64,000 nt of DNA from Ruminococcus gauvreauii (GTDB lineage Bacteria > Bacillota > Clostridia > Lachnospirales > Lachnospiraceae), in NCBI RefSeq assembly GCF_025151995.1, contig NZ_CP102290.1:186001-250000 (forward strand). The letters run 5' to 3'. The notes under the pieces were generated by a model. It made no database searches. It had not been told where the DNA came from and worked only from the letters and a program-made list of their open reading frames with translations. Shown here piece after piece: positions 26,116 to 34,471 of the stretch; the stretch's first letter is position 1, and each line of letters opens with the position of its first letter. The position numbers and the translations under genes were made by a program.

Positions 26116-27662
26116 TTTCCCGCCCCTTTCAGAAGTCCCTGTCCCTCCAGGAATTCCACGGCGACGTCCCGCGGCTCTTTTCCTTCGGATTCTACTTCAT
26201 AGTTCATCTGTGAGACCTGTGCATCATCCAACACACCGGTCAGCTCTTCAAAGACCACTTCCAGTTCCGGGTAATCTTCCAGCACGTCACCGCGAACAAC
26301 GTTACCGCACATATACGACGGGTAGAACCCCCGGTCATCCGTGAGAACGGTGACATCCGATGCGCTCAGCTGTCCGTCTGTCGTAAAGATCACCATCACG
26401 TCAATCTTTCCTTCCTGCATCGCCTTATATTTCAGCCCGATATCCAGATCCATCGTGCTTTTAAACTTCAGGCGGTAGGCATCACACAGGGCATCGTACC
26501 CGTCTTCCCGTTCGAAAAAGTCATATTCTGCACCGAACACCAGCCGGTCAGCCACCGCTTTTAAATCAGAATATGTTTTCAGGCCGTACTGATCGGCGAT
26601 CTCCCTTCGCACTGCCAGTCCGTAAGTATTGTTAAATCCATACATGCCCTTCCAATTCATATGATACTTTTCTTTATAGGCATCCTCCAGCTCTCCAAAC
26701 ATCTCTTCCGTATACCCTCCTTCTTCTTTGAGGACCATATTCCAGGCAGTACCCGTATATTCAGGATACATATCAAACTCTCCGCTTTCCATGGCGGGTT
26801 GAATATTTGACGTGCCTCCTCCGACTCCCTGCGTCAGCTCCACTTTCAGATCTGTGTCCTGTTCTATCAGAAGATCCAGCATTTCCCCCAGAATATATTG
26901 TTCTGTCATTGGCTTAGTAGCAATCCGTATGACTTCTTCCTTATGTGTGTTCCACAGTATCCCTCCGAGTACAGCTGCACAGAAAATCCCTGTCACAAAC
27001 TTCGCCGCCAGACTTTTTCTGCTGACCCTGCTGCTCTTTCGCTCCATGCATTTCTCCAATATTCCAAGCAGGAAATCCATGAGCAGTGCCAGAAGCGCAA
27101 TAAACATGCTCCCCGCTATCGTCATCGCCGCGTTGTTTGTCGTTATGCCGCGGTAGATAGCGACACCGAGACCGCCCGCCCCGATAAAAGAGGCGATACC
27201 AGCCAGTGCAATCGTCATGGTCACCATGCTGCGGATGCCTGACATGATCACTGGCATCGCCAGCGGTATCTTAATCCTGTACAGAATCTGAAAATCCGTG
27301 CTTCCCATGCCTTTTGCCGCTTCCAGTATTCCCTTGTCCACATTCCGGATCCCCGTGTGCACTGCGCGAACCATGGGAAGCAGCGCATAGACCGTCAACG
27401 CGATGACAGCAGTCGTATTGCCCACCCCGGAAAATGGAATCAGAAATCCCAGCATGGAAATCGACGGTATGGTATATAGAAAGTTGATCGCTGCCAGCGT
27501 GGGTTTTGCGGCCCTGTCATATTCACTGATCAGGACTCCGGCCAGACCGCCCGCAAGTACTGCAATCACGATCGATATAAACGAAATCTCCAGATGTTCC
27601 CACAGAAGCTGCAGGAAGAATCCTTTCCGCTCCAACACCAGGGTACAAATATCATTTAACAT
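26112..27662 (-). CDS. Fused ABC permease and substrate-binding protein (OpuF/EgtU type)
   Basis: The 516-residue protein joins a permease domain (about residues 1-205, five to six TM helices, with the EAAKGMGSTDFQILYRIKIP loop that docks the ATPase) to an anchoring helix near 225. An OpuAC-type binding domain covers about residues 240-510. Fusions of this kind occur in OpuF, the Listeria BilE system and the ergothioneine importer EgtU, so the substrate is ambiguous. The binding domain contains TQGVGGGTSNIQPAM and MYPEYTGTAW, typical of the class. The gene overlaps its neighbours on both sides. Confidence 0.88.
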   Translation of the reverse strand: MLNDICTLVLERKGFFLQLLWEHLEISFISIVIAVLAGGLAGVLISEYDRAAKPTLAAINFLYTIPSISMLGFLIPFSGVGNTTAVIALTVYALLPMVRAVHTGIRNVDKGILEAAKGMGSTDFQILYRIKIPLAMPVIMSGIRSMVTMTIALAGIASFIGAGGLGVAIYRGITTNNAAMTIAGSMFIALLALLMDFLLGILEKCMERKSSRVSRKSLAAKFVTGIFCAAVLGGILWNTHKEEVIRIATKPMTEQYILGEMLDLLIEQDTDLKVELTQGVGGGTSNIQPAMESGEFDMYPEYTGTAWNMVLKEEGGYTEEMFGELEDAYKEKYHMNWKGMYGFNNTYGLAVRREIADQYGLKTYSDLKAVADRLVFGAEYDFFEREDGYDALCDAYRLKFKSTMDLDIGLKYKAMQEGKIDVMVIFTTDGQLSASDVTVLTDDRGFYPSYMCGNVVRGDVLEDYPELEVVFEELTGVLDDAQVSQMNYEVESEGKEPRDVAVEFLEGQGLLKGAGK

Positions 27663-28273
27663 ATTGATCTCCTTCTTACGATTGCCTCAGCCGGACAGTT
27701 CTCAGCACAGAGTCCGCAGTGCAGGCAGTGTTCCTGCTGTATCCTGTACGGTTTCCCTTCCTTTATGCAACGCTGCGGACAGATGCTTTGACAGCTGCCG
27801 CACTGTGTACATGACGTCGAAATCATAAATCCGCTCTCCACCCCGGATGCCGCCCCGATTGAAAAGCTTTCCCTGTAGACGGGCTGTACACCCAGATCAA
27901 AGAACTCTAACGCCGCGTCTTCGATGCAAAAAGGCTCCAGGATATATCTGGTATTCCCCGGGTATACATCCCGCATCGCCGGGTTTTCCTCAAAAATCCG
28001 GTCAATCCAAGCTCTTTGATGATCCAGTTTTTTTACCCGTCCTTCCAGCCGAACCATCTGAAACCGGCGATTCATCCCTGTCACCGCAACCTCCGGTCTG
28101 TCCGTCAGCTGCCTGTAAAATGCCTTGCCTCTGGCCGTACAGAAGATCAGTCTGTTGTCTTCCGCCAGCATCACGTCAATGATCCGTATCCTTGGTCTTC
28201 CTTCCCCATCCGCGGTGGCGAAAGCAACATCTTTGATCTCTCTGAGAATCTGCAGACAATCCTGTGCGTTCAT
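27656..28273 (-). CDS. Pyridoxamine-5'-phosphate-oxidase-fold protein fused to a 2[4Fe-4S] ferredoxin
   Basis: The 205-residue protein has an N-terminal FMN-binding split barrel of the PNPOx-like family (residues 1-125, with FCTARGKAFYRQL and PEVAVTG). A C-terminal ferredoxin domain holds two cluster motifs, CTQCGSCQSICPQRC and CLHCGLCAENCP. This suggests a small flavin/iron-sulfur electron carrier or reductase. True pyridoxamine oxidase activity is unlikely without the dedicated PNPOx C-terminus. It overlaps the ABC importer gene by 7 bases. Confidence 0.85.
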   Translation of the reverse strand: MNAQDCLQILREIKDVAFATADGEGRPRIRIIDVMLAEDNRLIFCTARGKAFYRQLTDRPEVAVTGMNRRFQMVRLEGRVKKLDHQRAWIDRIFEENPAMRDVYPGNTRYILEPFCIEDAALEFFDLGVQPVYRESFSIGAASGVESGFMISTSCTQCGSCQSICPQRCIKEGKPYRIQQEHCLHCGLCAENCPAEAIVRRRSIC

Positions 28274-28351
28274 AATTACCTCCCTCTTACTTTTCCCGTT
28301 TTCTGTTCTTTTATAGCATAATTGAAATCAATATTTTTGATAAGTACGCAC

Positions 28352-28386
28352 AAAAAAGTAGCATAGTATCTATTCGATACTATGCT
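28352..28386 (-). terminator. Terminator of the ECF-aminotransferase operon
   Basis: On the minus strand AGCATAGTATC pairs perfectly with GATACTATGCT around a 5-base loop, followed by ACTTTTTTG, six bases after the aminotransferase stop. Confidence 0.85.
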
Positions 28387-28392
28387 GCTTTT

Positions 28393-29508
28393 TCAGAAAA
28401 TCTCTGCTGTTCTTCCCTTCATCAAAACGCCGAGATCAGCGAGCACCCTATCCAGTGCTGCAAGTGTCCGTCTGACTTTTTCTTCCCGGCAGTTCTCACC
28501 CATATGTCCGATACGGATCACCTGTCCCGCCATGACATCAAAGGATCCGGCAATCAGAATATTGTGCTCCGTCTTCATCTTATCCAGAATATCTGCCGCT
28601 TGAGCGGGCTTAGGCACTTCGAACACCGTCACCGTGCCACAGAAACCGTCCTCCTGGTACAGTTTCAGTCCGCAGGAGGTCAGCGCCCGGCGGACCCGTG
28701 CTGCGATCTTCTGATGACGCGCCACGATATCAGGTTCCCGCCTGATATTCTCAAGCGCTGCTCTCAGTCCGCAAATATCACTGACCGGCATCGTATACGG
28801 GAACCACTGGTTTTCATAATAGTCTTCAAAGGTAAGCAGATTCGCATAAAAAGAAGCGATGGGTGTCTTTCTGTTTTTCATGGCAGACCTCGCATCCTGA
28901 CTTAAAGTCACCAGCGTCAGGCCAGGAGGCGCCGAGATTGCTTTCTGTGATCCACCCAGCAATACATCGATCTGAAAATCGTCCGCATCCATCTGTTCGC
29001 CGAACATCGCCGAGACAGAATCCACGACGGTCAGAATACCGTAAGATTTTAACAGAGGGCAGATCGCCGCCACATCATTACACATACCGCTCGGCGTATC
29101 ACAGTGTACGACTGTCGCATATTTAAAATCCGAATCCTGTTCCAGATATGTCTGCAATGCCGCGGGGTCGATGGGTTTGCGGTAATCTGTCGTATAGAGC
29201 ACCGCATCTCCCCCGTACATCGAGACAAAATCCTGAAATCCCTTCCCAAACACCCCGTTGTCCAACACCAGCACACGGTCTCCCGCCTCCGTCAGCGATG
29301 CGCACGCGGCTTCGAGTCCGAGTATTCCCTCACCGCCCAGGATCAGCGTCTCATTCTCTGTGCGGACTAATTCACTGAACATGCGGCAGGTATCGCGGTA
29401 AAACTCATAAAACTGCGGGTCCAGATCCGGATTCGTACATTCTCTGCTTCTTGCCATTCTCACATTCTCTGCGACCGCAGTCGGTCCCGGTGTCATGATC
29501 TCATACAT
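28393..29508 (-). CDS. Class V PLP aminotransferase (alanine-glyoxylate type)
   Basis: The start at 29508 (MYEIMTPGPT) is preferred because GGAGG lies eight bases upstream. It gives 371 residues. The PLP aspartate is Asp163 in VVDSVSAMFG and the Schiff-base lysine is Lys189 in GGSQKAISAPPG. The family includes alanine-glyoxylate, serine-pyruvate, ureidoglycine-glyoxylate and pyridoxamine-pyruvate aminotransferases, which sequence alone does not separate. It overlaps the ECF S-component gene by 8 bases, so a link between transported substrate and transamination is likely. Confidence 0.88.
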   Translation of the reverse strand: MYEIMTPGPTAVAENVRMARSRECTNPDLDPQFYEFYRDTCRMFSELVRTENETLILGGEGILGLEAACASLTEAGDRVLVLDNGVFGKGFQDFVSMYGGDAVLYTTDYRKPIDPAALQTYLEQDSDFKYATVVHCDTPSGMCNDVAAICPLLKSYGILTVVDSVSAMFGEQMDADDFQIDVLLGGSQKAISAPPGLTLVTLSQDARSAMKNRKTPIASFYANLLTFEDYYENQWFPYTMPVSDICGLRAALENIRREPDIVARHQKIAARVRRALTSCGLKLYQEDGFCGTVTVFEVPKPAQAADILDKMKTEHNILIAGSFDVMAGQVIRIGHMGENCREEKVRRTLAALDRVLADLGVLMKGRTAEIF

Positions 29509-30058
29509 CAGCATGCCCTCCTGCAGATCCGAGTTTCTCAGCTGCGCTGCGAAGCCTTCCGACAACCGGAAGTGTCAGCACCGCGGCTGCCCCGATCTGT
29601 ACCAGATTCCCCGGAATGGAGCTTGCCGGTGACAACCAGTTGCCGTAAATAATAACTTCTGCGAGATAGTAGCCGGCCACCTTGATCACACAGGCCGCGG
29701 CGATCGCCAGTGCATACCAGCCGATTCCTCTGTGTTTCTCAGCGATCAGACCGACAGTGAATCCCATCAGGCCGACGATCACCAGGGTAAACAAAGCCCA
29801 TGCAGTCCATCCGGACAGCAGGTCGAACATCGCCATCCCTATGCCGCCTGCAATAGCCCCCGTACGCTTTCCAAATATCATGGCGCCGATAAACAACGGT
29901 ACATTTCCAAGATGGATCAGCCCTCCGTTTGCCGCAATCGGCAGCCGGATATTCACGAATGCTGTGAATACATAGGTCAGCGCAATAAAGACAGCCGTAA
30001 TTGTCAGTGCTTTGATGTGGCTCGCTTCACGAACCGCGGTCTGTGTCGATTGATTCAT
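29501..30058 (-). CDS. ECF transporter S-component (vitamin or precursor uptake)
   Basis: The 185-residue membrane protein has about six hydrophobic segments and the short N-terminal ALTITAVFIALTYV motif of S-components that dock to EcfT. It fits the PF07155 (DUF1393/HmpT-like) group, whose substrates include thiamine and pyridoxine precursors. No EcfA or EcfT lies nearby, so it would use a shared energising module. No thiamin-box or other riboswitch is seen in the 126-base leader. The overlap with a PLP aminotransferase gene hints at vitamin B6, which is inference. Confidence 0.82.
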   Translation of the reverse strand: MNQSTQTAVREASHIKALTITAVFIALTYVFTAFVNIRLPIAANGGLIHLGNVPLFIGAMIFGKRTGAIAGGIGMAMFDLLSGWTAWALFTLVIVGLMGFTVGLIAEKHRGIGWYALAIAAACVIKVAGYYLAEVIIYGNWLSPASSIPGNLVQIGAAAVLTLPVVGRLRSAAEKLGSAGGHADV

Positions 30059-30134
30059 AATGTTTCTCCTCTTTTCCGTAATGATTTGAATGTCCCTTAC
30101 ATCCTGAAACTTATCTTAACGGAAAATTGGCATT

Positions 30135-30163
30135 ATTAAAATATCCAGTTTTATTAATTTCAA
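30135..30163 (-). promoter_or_regulatory. Predicted promoter of the ECF-aminotransferase operon
   Basis: On the minus strand, TTGAAA (30163-30158) and TTTAAT (30140-30135) are spaced by 17 bases. Confidence 0.45.
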
Positions 30164-30184
30164 CCAGACCACTTTCAATCCCAG

Positions 30185-30985
30185 TTACAGCGGCAGATTT
30201 CTTCTGCTGAAAGCAGCGATACCCAATGCCATCAGAAGGATGCCGCTCACATACAGTGCGGCGCACGCCAGCCATGCGTCCCCGTCAGCCGCAGTCAGTC
30301 CGTTGATGTCAAACAGTGTGAGGGGCGTCGCATACTTCGCATTCTCAAACTTCTCTCCCACCTGCGACACCATCTGAACGAGCACGGAGTAAACCACGAC
30401 AGCAGCACCGATCCCGGTTGCCCTTCTTGAATCATTAAACAGGCAGGAGAACAGAAAGCAGACTCCGCCCAGAAAGATCAGCAGACCGAGCAGACCTGCA
30501 TTCACCCTCAGAAACGCAGGCATTTGAAGCTCACCCGGAAACATGATTTCAGATACGGACGCAACCAGAGCCGTTACGAACACGACCAGAAATACAAGAC
30601 ATACGGTCAAAAATACTGCCTGCGTAGCGGCAATCTTCCTCCTCCGGTGAGGTGATGCCAAAAGGCATGCCATCGATCCGTTGTCCACATATTTCGCCAC
30701 CAGCCGGTTGGACAGAATGATGATAAAGACCGCCGGAAATATCACAAACAGCATACCATACAGATACCCGGTGATAAATTCCAGCAGTGTCGTACCGACC
30801 TCCCCCATGCCGAATGCCGCAAAGATCTGCGGCATACTCTCCGCCATGGCTCGCAGGCTGTCCCCCGTCCTGGGATCAAACATCATGACGATCATCACCG
30901 CATACATTGTCAGAACTCCCAGGAAGATCACAAGCAATATGTAATTGGATTTTAGTTCCTTCCGAAACAGTGTCGTACTAAACAT
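30185..30985 (-). CDS. ABC-2 type permease
   Basis: The start at 30985 has GGAGGGG seven bases upstream and gives 266 residues. Six hydrophobic segments and a large first loop match the ABC-2 exporter permeases. The partner ATPase overlaps by 8 bases upstream, and a TetR regulator precedes that, so the trio looks like an inducible exporter for a drug, peptide or lipid. The substrate is unknown. Confidence 0.88.
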   Translation of the reverse strand: MFSTTLFRKELKSNYILLVIFLGVLTMYAVMIVMMFDPRTGDSLRAMAESMPQIFAAFGMGEVGTTLLEFITGYLYGMLFVIFPAVFIIILSNRLVAKYVDNGSMACLLASPHRRRKIAATQAVFLTVCLVFLVVFVTALVASVSEIMFPGELQMPAFLRVNAGLLGLLIFLGGVCFLFSCLFNDSRRATGIGAAVVVYSVLVQMVSQVGEKFENAKYATPLTLFDINGLTAADGDAWLACAALYVSGILLMALGIAAFSRRNLPL

Positions 30986-31865
30986 TTTCTTCCCCTCCAT
31001 AAAAGTGCATGAAAAATTCCTCCAGACTCTGGGTGCGGATTTCCATATCCAAAACCTTGTACTGAGACGCTTTTTTGATCAGCAGATCGACTTCCTTTCC
31101 CACTTTCACAGTCACCGTACGTTCCTGCAATCCGGCTCCCGGAAATTCGTCTGCCAGATCTGATGCCATCCCGGCGGTTTCCAGTTCCAGCTGTACGATC
31201 TTTTTTCTTCCCGTGCGCAGTCTCTCCATCTCCTCCACAGCAGCCAGTTTCCCGCCTCTGATGATGGCAGCACGGTCACACGTCTTCTCCACTTCCTCAA
31301 AGCTGTGAGAGGACATCAGGATCGTCTTTCCTCTTTTCTTTTCCTGAAGAATGAGCTCCACGAACTTATTCTGCATCAAAGGGTCCAGGCCGCTCGTCGG
31401 TTCATCCAGGATGAGCAGCTTCGGATCCTGCATAAAGGCACATACAATTCCAATCTTCTGCTTCATACCCTTTGACATTTTTTTCAGCTTACCGGACGGA
31501 TTCAATTCAAACATTTCCATCAGTTCAGGAGCCCGTCCCAGATCTTTCATCTTTTTCATCCGCGCGATAAAACGTATGAACTCCATTCCATTCATGGTAT
31601 CGATAAATGCGATCTCCCCCGGCAGATATCCGACATCCTTCTGGATCTCATCCGCCTTTTTAAAACAGTCTTTGCCCCTGATGGTCAGAGATCCGCTGTC
31701 AGGTTTGATAAATCCCATCAGCTGACGGATTGTCGTCGTTTTTCCTGCACCGTTTGGCCCGAGAAATCCCAGGACTTCCCCACGCCAAACTCCGAAGCTG
31801 ACATCAAAAACTCCCCGTCCCTGACCGTAATCTTTTGTGATATGGTTAATCTCTATGACACTCAT
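30978..31865 (-). CDS. ABC-2 type exporter ATPase
   Basis: The 295-residue ATPase has Walker A LGPNGAGKTTTIRQL, signature MSKGMKQKIGIVCAF and Walker B LLILDEPTSGLDP, with a C-terminal extension typical of DrrA/CcmA-like exporters. Its ATG overlaps the 3' end of the TetR gene by 20 bases, and AAGGAGGAG lies upstream. Together with the permease it forms a two-gene exporter. Confidence 0.92.
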   Translation of the reverse strand: MSVIEINHITKDYGQGRGVFDVSFGVWRGEVLGFLGPNGAGKTTTIRQLMGFIKPDSGSLTIRGKDCFKKADEIQKDVGYLPGEIAFIDTMNGMEFIRFIARMKKMKDLGRAPELMEMFELNPSGKLKKMSKGMKQKIGIVCAFMQDPKLLILDEPTSGLDPLMQNKFVELILQEKKRGKTILMSSHSFEEVEKTCDRAAIIRGGKLAAVEEMERLRTGRKKIVQLELETAGMASDLADEFPGAGLQERTVTVKVGKEVDLLIKKASQYKVLDMEIRTQSLEEFFMHFYGGEENV

Positions 31866-32484
31866 CCAGATACTCCTCCTTATATGTCAGTTTTTTCATC
31901 ATGTCCATCCAATCCCCAAATTCCTGTGCGAGAAGGTCAACGTCAAACTTCTTATTTTCCATCTGAAGCTCATGGATATATCCGTCCGCCATCCACTGCA
32001 GCATCTTAAATACTCTGTATGGATCCACTGTTTCTTTGAACCTGGAGGTATCTATATGGCCGAAATACTGCTGATACAGAACTTGGAGCAGCGATGTATT
32101 CATCTGTTTCAAGCTGTCGGAGACTTCCTCCTTTACGGAATAGAACGCCCTCATCGAAAATTCCATGAGGTACGGATTCCTGCCCAGGATCCTGACTTTT
32201 TCTTCCGTACAATACCTCAGCATTTCATAAAAGTCTGTAATCTGTCTCATCCGCTGATTTCCAATCTGGCTTTTCATGATTTCCACCACGTAGTCGTACA
32301 AAAACAGATACAGTTCCTTTTTATTGTGAAAATAGTAAAACAACAGTCCCTTTGAGACACCGGCCCTGACCGCCATCAACTCCGTTGAAGCACGCTTGTA
32401 CTCATTTTGAGCAAAGACTTCCATCGCCGCATTGATGATATTTTGCTGCTTTTCTTCCGGGAGAGAAAAAAATTTTTCATTCAT
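31846..32484 (-). CDS. TetR family regulator of the ABC exporter
   Basis: The start MNEKFFSLPEEK at 32484 is chosen because it matches the usual beginning of this TetR group. Longer in-frame starts at 32541 and 32547 remain possible. The helix-turn-helix covers about residues 10-55 (RASTELMAVRAGVSKGLLFYYFHNKKELY). The rest is an all-helical ligand domain. It overlaps the exporter ATPase by 20 bases and is the likely local regulator. Confidence 0.85.
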   Translation of the reverse strand: MNEKFFSLPEEKQQNIINAAMEVFAQNEYKRASTELMAVRAGVSKGLLFYYFHNKKELYLFLYDYVVEIMKSQIGNQRMRQITDFYEMLRYCTEEKVRILGRNPYLMEFSMRAFYSVKEEVSDSLKQMNTSLLQVLYQQYFGHIDTSRFKETVDPYRVFKMLQWMADGYIHELQMENKKFDVDLLAQEFGDWMDMMKKLTYKEEYLDECHRD

Positions 32485-32598
32485 ACTCTCATCTGTCCTT
32501 TCTGCCGCACGCTGTGCTGACTCTTTTGGTTTGACTCCCATGGTCATTCCCTATTATCAGAATAGCGAATTGACTATCTTTTTCAACCCCCTAATCAG

Positions 32599-32633
32599 AA
32601 AAAAAGACCCCGATTAACGATATCAGAGTCTTT
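32599..32633 (-). terminator. Terminator of the ytfI-ytfJ cluster
   Basis: On the minus strand a 12-bp stem (AAAGACTCTGAT against ATCGGGGTCTTT, with G-U pairs) is followed by seven T, immediately after the stop of the 46-residue gene. Confidence 0.8.
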
Positions 32634-32774
32634 TTATGAACAACAGAATAAATTGTAACCGATCAGAAGACATATCAATGCTACTATGACTTCACAGAGA
32701 GACGACGGTATGATCAATGCGATCATGACGCCGATTCCGATGAAAAACATAACAAAGCCGATAATTCGGATCAT
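32634..32774 (-). CDS. 46-residue membrane protein downstream of ytfJ
   Basis: A short gene read directly from the sequence: ATG at 32774, TAA at 32636-32634, with GGAGA six bases before the ATG. The product is almost entirely hydrophobic, with two predicted membrane segments (about residues 3-22 and 28-42) joined by a PSSLCE turn. It ends in an NLFCCS motif with two adjacent cysteines. It begins 8 bases after ytfJ and is followed at once by a terminator, so it looks like the last gene of that operon. A sporulation role is inferred from position only. Confidence 0.65.
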   Translation of the reverse strand: MIRIIGFVMFFIGIGVMIALIIPSSLCEVIVALICLLIGYNLFCCS

Positions 32775-32782
32775 GAACTCTC

Positions 32783-33178
32783 CTATTTTTCTTCTTCTTG
32801 ATTCAGTATATGCTCAATATCCTCCTGTGTATACTCATCTGTTTTGTCCTTCTTTGTGAATTTATCCGCGATGTCCGGAACCATATCCAAAATCTTGGTG
32901 ATTGCATCCTGGTTCTTCACGTTGACAAGCTTTGTGCCGTTTTTATTGATGACAAGAACAGCCGATGGGGATATTTTACCGCCCATGCCGCCGTAGCCAT
33001 TGTTTTTCGCGTTCTCGGCAAATGCTCCCGCACCAACGCCAAACGTGACGTCTACCAGAGGCAGTATAATCGTGTCACCAATATGGATCGCATCACCGAC
33101 GACTGTTTTGGTCGTAATAAAACTCTCCATACCTTTGAATAATGCCTCAACCGTATTGTGAAATGTATTGTCTGCCAT
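32783..33178 (-). CDS. ytfJ: Sporulation protein YtfJ/GerW
   Basis: A 131-residue GerW family protein. Diagnostic segments are the N-terminal helix MESFITTKTVVGDAIHIGDT, a glycine-rich GVGAGAFAENAKNNGYGGMGG region and the strand pair around SAVLVINKNG and KLVNV. In Bacillus the homologue is spore-associated and affects germination. The DUF2953 gene (ytfI-like) precedes it by 5 bases, the same order as in Bacillus. Confidence 0.92.
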   Translation of the reverse strand: MADNTFHNTVEALFKGMESFITTKTVVGDAIHIGDTIILPLVDVTFGVGAGAFAENAKNNGYGGMGGKISPSAVLVINKNGTKLVNVKNQDAITKILDMVPDIADKFTKKDKTDEYTQEDIEHILNQEEEK

Positions 33179-33183
33179 ATGTT

Positions 33184-34122
33184 TTATGCCTCCTTGTGCT
33201 GAAATCTTCTGATTGTTTTCTTAACAGACTTGCTGCGGTATACCCGCCATCCCAGGCGAAGCAGGACCACTCCCAGTATATGTCCGCCAAGCACTATCCT
33301 GCCCTCCAGAATCTCCTGATCAAAGACGGGGATGACCTGCAGTTTTGTCTTATACAGGGGAACGATAAGACCGCATACTCCCAGGGCCTGCCCGGTCAGC
33401 GCCGGGTCATCGAAACCAAATTTGATATATCCCTTTGCCCTTCTCGGAATCAGATGCCTCAGCAGTGATTTCGACGTCGTCCATAAAAATCGGATTGCCT
33501 CTTTTGTGGTCTCATCTGCAAGAAACGATTTCCATTTTTTTATTTTAGCATAGATTTCTGTTATTGTTAACTTAAACTTTCGGAAAACACTGCGTATTTT
33601 TGCGGGAATCCCCAGCATCCTCAGCCAGATCTGCCGTACTTTTGAAATGATTCGGCTGCCAGGACGCTCCTGCTTTTCCTCACGGTGAATGTCCGCTGTT
33701 TTATCCGGGGACCTATCCTCTCTCTGGTCATGCATCCCGGAGTTCTCTGTCTTCAGGGGTTCAGTCTTTTCCATCGGGACCGGCGTATTCACCGCCGTTT
33801 TGCTCGAAACAGTCCTTTTTGGTTTTCTTCTGAAAAACCGTTTTATACCGGAAAATATTTTTTTCAGCCGGTCCATTGAGATACCGAAAATGCGGATCAC
33901 AAGGGATGTATTCCCATCCGTTATGCCAGCCCTCACAGACAGCAGTCCGCCCAGCCATGATACACGGATATTCCCGGACAGTTCATCCGGATTCCTGATA
34001 CCCTCCAGGCGGTAACAAACCGGAACAAAAAGCAGGCAGAGCACTGTCAGCAGCAGAAGGCCCAGTATGACCAGCAGCAGCACACCTATTATTTTTAATA
34101 TTATGAGAATAATATGTAACAT
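33184..34122 (-). CDS. DUF2953 membrane-anchored protein (YtfI-like)
   Basis: The 312-residue protein begins with a strong membrane segment (about residues 3-33). An extracellular-like beta-rich DUF2953 domain, a variable basic/acidic linker (about 95-150) and a conserved C-terminal part with IKFGFDDPALTGQALGVCG follow. The family is paired with GerW/YtfJ in many spore formers, which supports a sporulation role. The biochemical function is unknown. Confidence 0.82.
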   Translation of the reverse strand: MLHIILIILKIIGVLLLVILGLLLLTVLCLLFVPVCYRLEGIRNPDELSGNIRVSWLGGLLSVRAGITDGNTSLVIRIFGISMDRLKKIFSGIKRFFRRKPKRTVSSKTAVNTPVPMEKTEPLKTENSGMHDQREDRSPDKTADIHREEKQERPGSRIISKVRQIWLRMLGIPAKIRSVFRKFKLTITEIYAKIKKWKSFLADETTKEAIRFLWTTSKSLLRHLIPRRAKGYIKFGFDDPALTGQALGVCGLIVPLYKTKLQVIPVFDQEILEGRIVLGGHILGVVLLRLGWRVYRSKSVKKTIRRFQHKEA

Positions 34123-34136
34123 GACTCCACCTTTTA

Positions 34137-34460
34137 TTACGCTTTCTGATTATTTTCCAGAAATGCCCGTATCTGGACACCTCCCGTCTTCTCCCAGACT
34201 TCCCCGGCGATCTCCTCCACGAGTTCAAGTGCCTCCTCATATCCCTCAGCGATGCCCACAATCATCGGGCATCTGGCCCGCAGCGGTTTCTGGAGAAGAT
34301 AATTTGAAGAAATGATCTCCAGATGATCGGCCGGATTGGCAGCCAACGTAATCACATACACACCGATCATGCCGGAGCCGTTGTTGATCTTTCTCCGGAT
34401 TTTTTTTTCTTTCTTTTTTGCAGTATCGCCCACATAAAGATTCTTATACCAGTTTAACAT
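34137..34460 (-). CDS. Conserved hypothetical protein
   Basis: I do not recognise a named family. The 107-residue soluble protein has a basic N-terminal third (KKKEKKIRRKI) and an alpha/beta remainder with YVITLAANPADHLEIISS and an acidic helix ALELVEEIAGEVWEK. It lies 14 bases upstream of the DUF2953 gene and 11 bases downstream of the PPK2 gene. Length, spacing and a ribosome binding site support it as a real gene. Confidence 0.65.
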   Translation of the reverse strand: MLNWYKNLYVGDTAKKKEKKIRRKINNGSGMIGVYVITLAANPADHLEIISSNYLLQKPLRARCPMIVGIAEGYEEALELVEEIAGEVWEKTGGVQIRAFLENNQKA

Positions 34461-34471
34461 AAATCTGTCCT

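Noticed and set aside
30059..30184. Riboswitch upstream of the ECF S-component
   Set aside because: I looked for thiamin-pyrophosphate, FMN and cobalamin box cores and saw none; only a plausible promoter is present.
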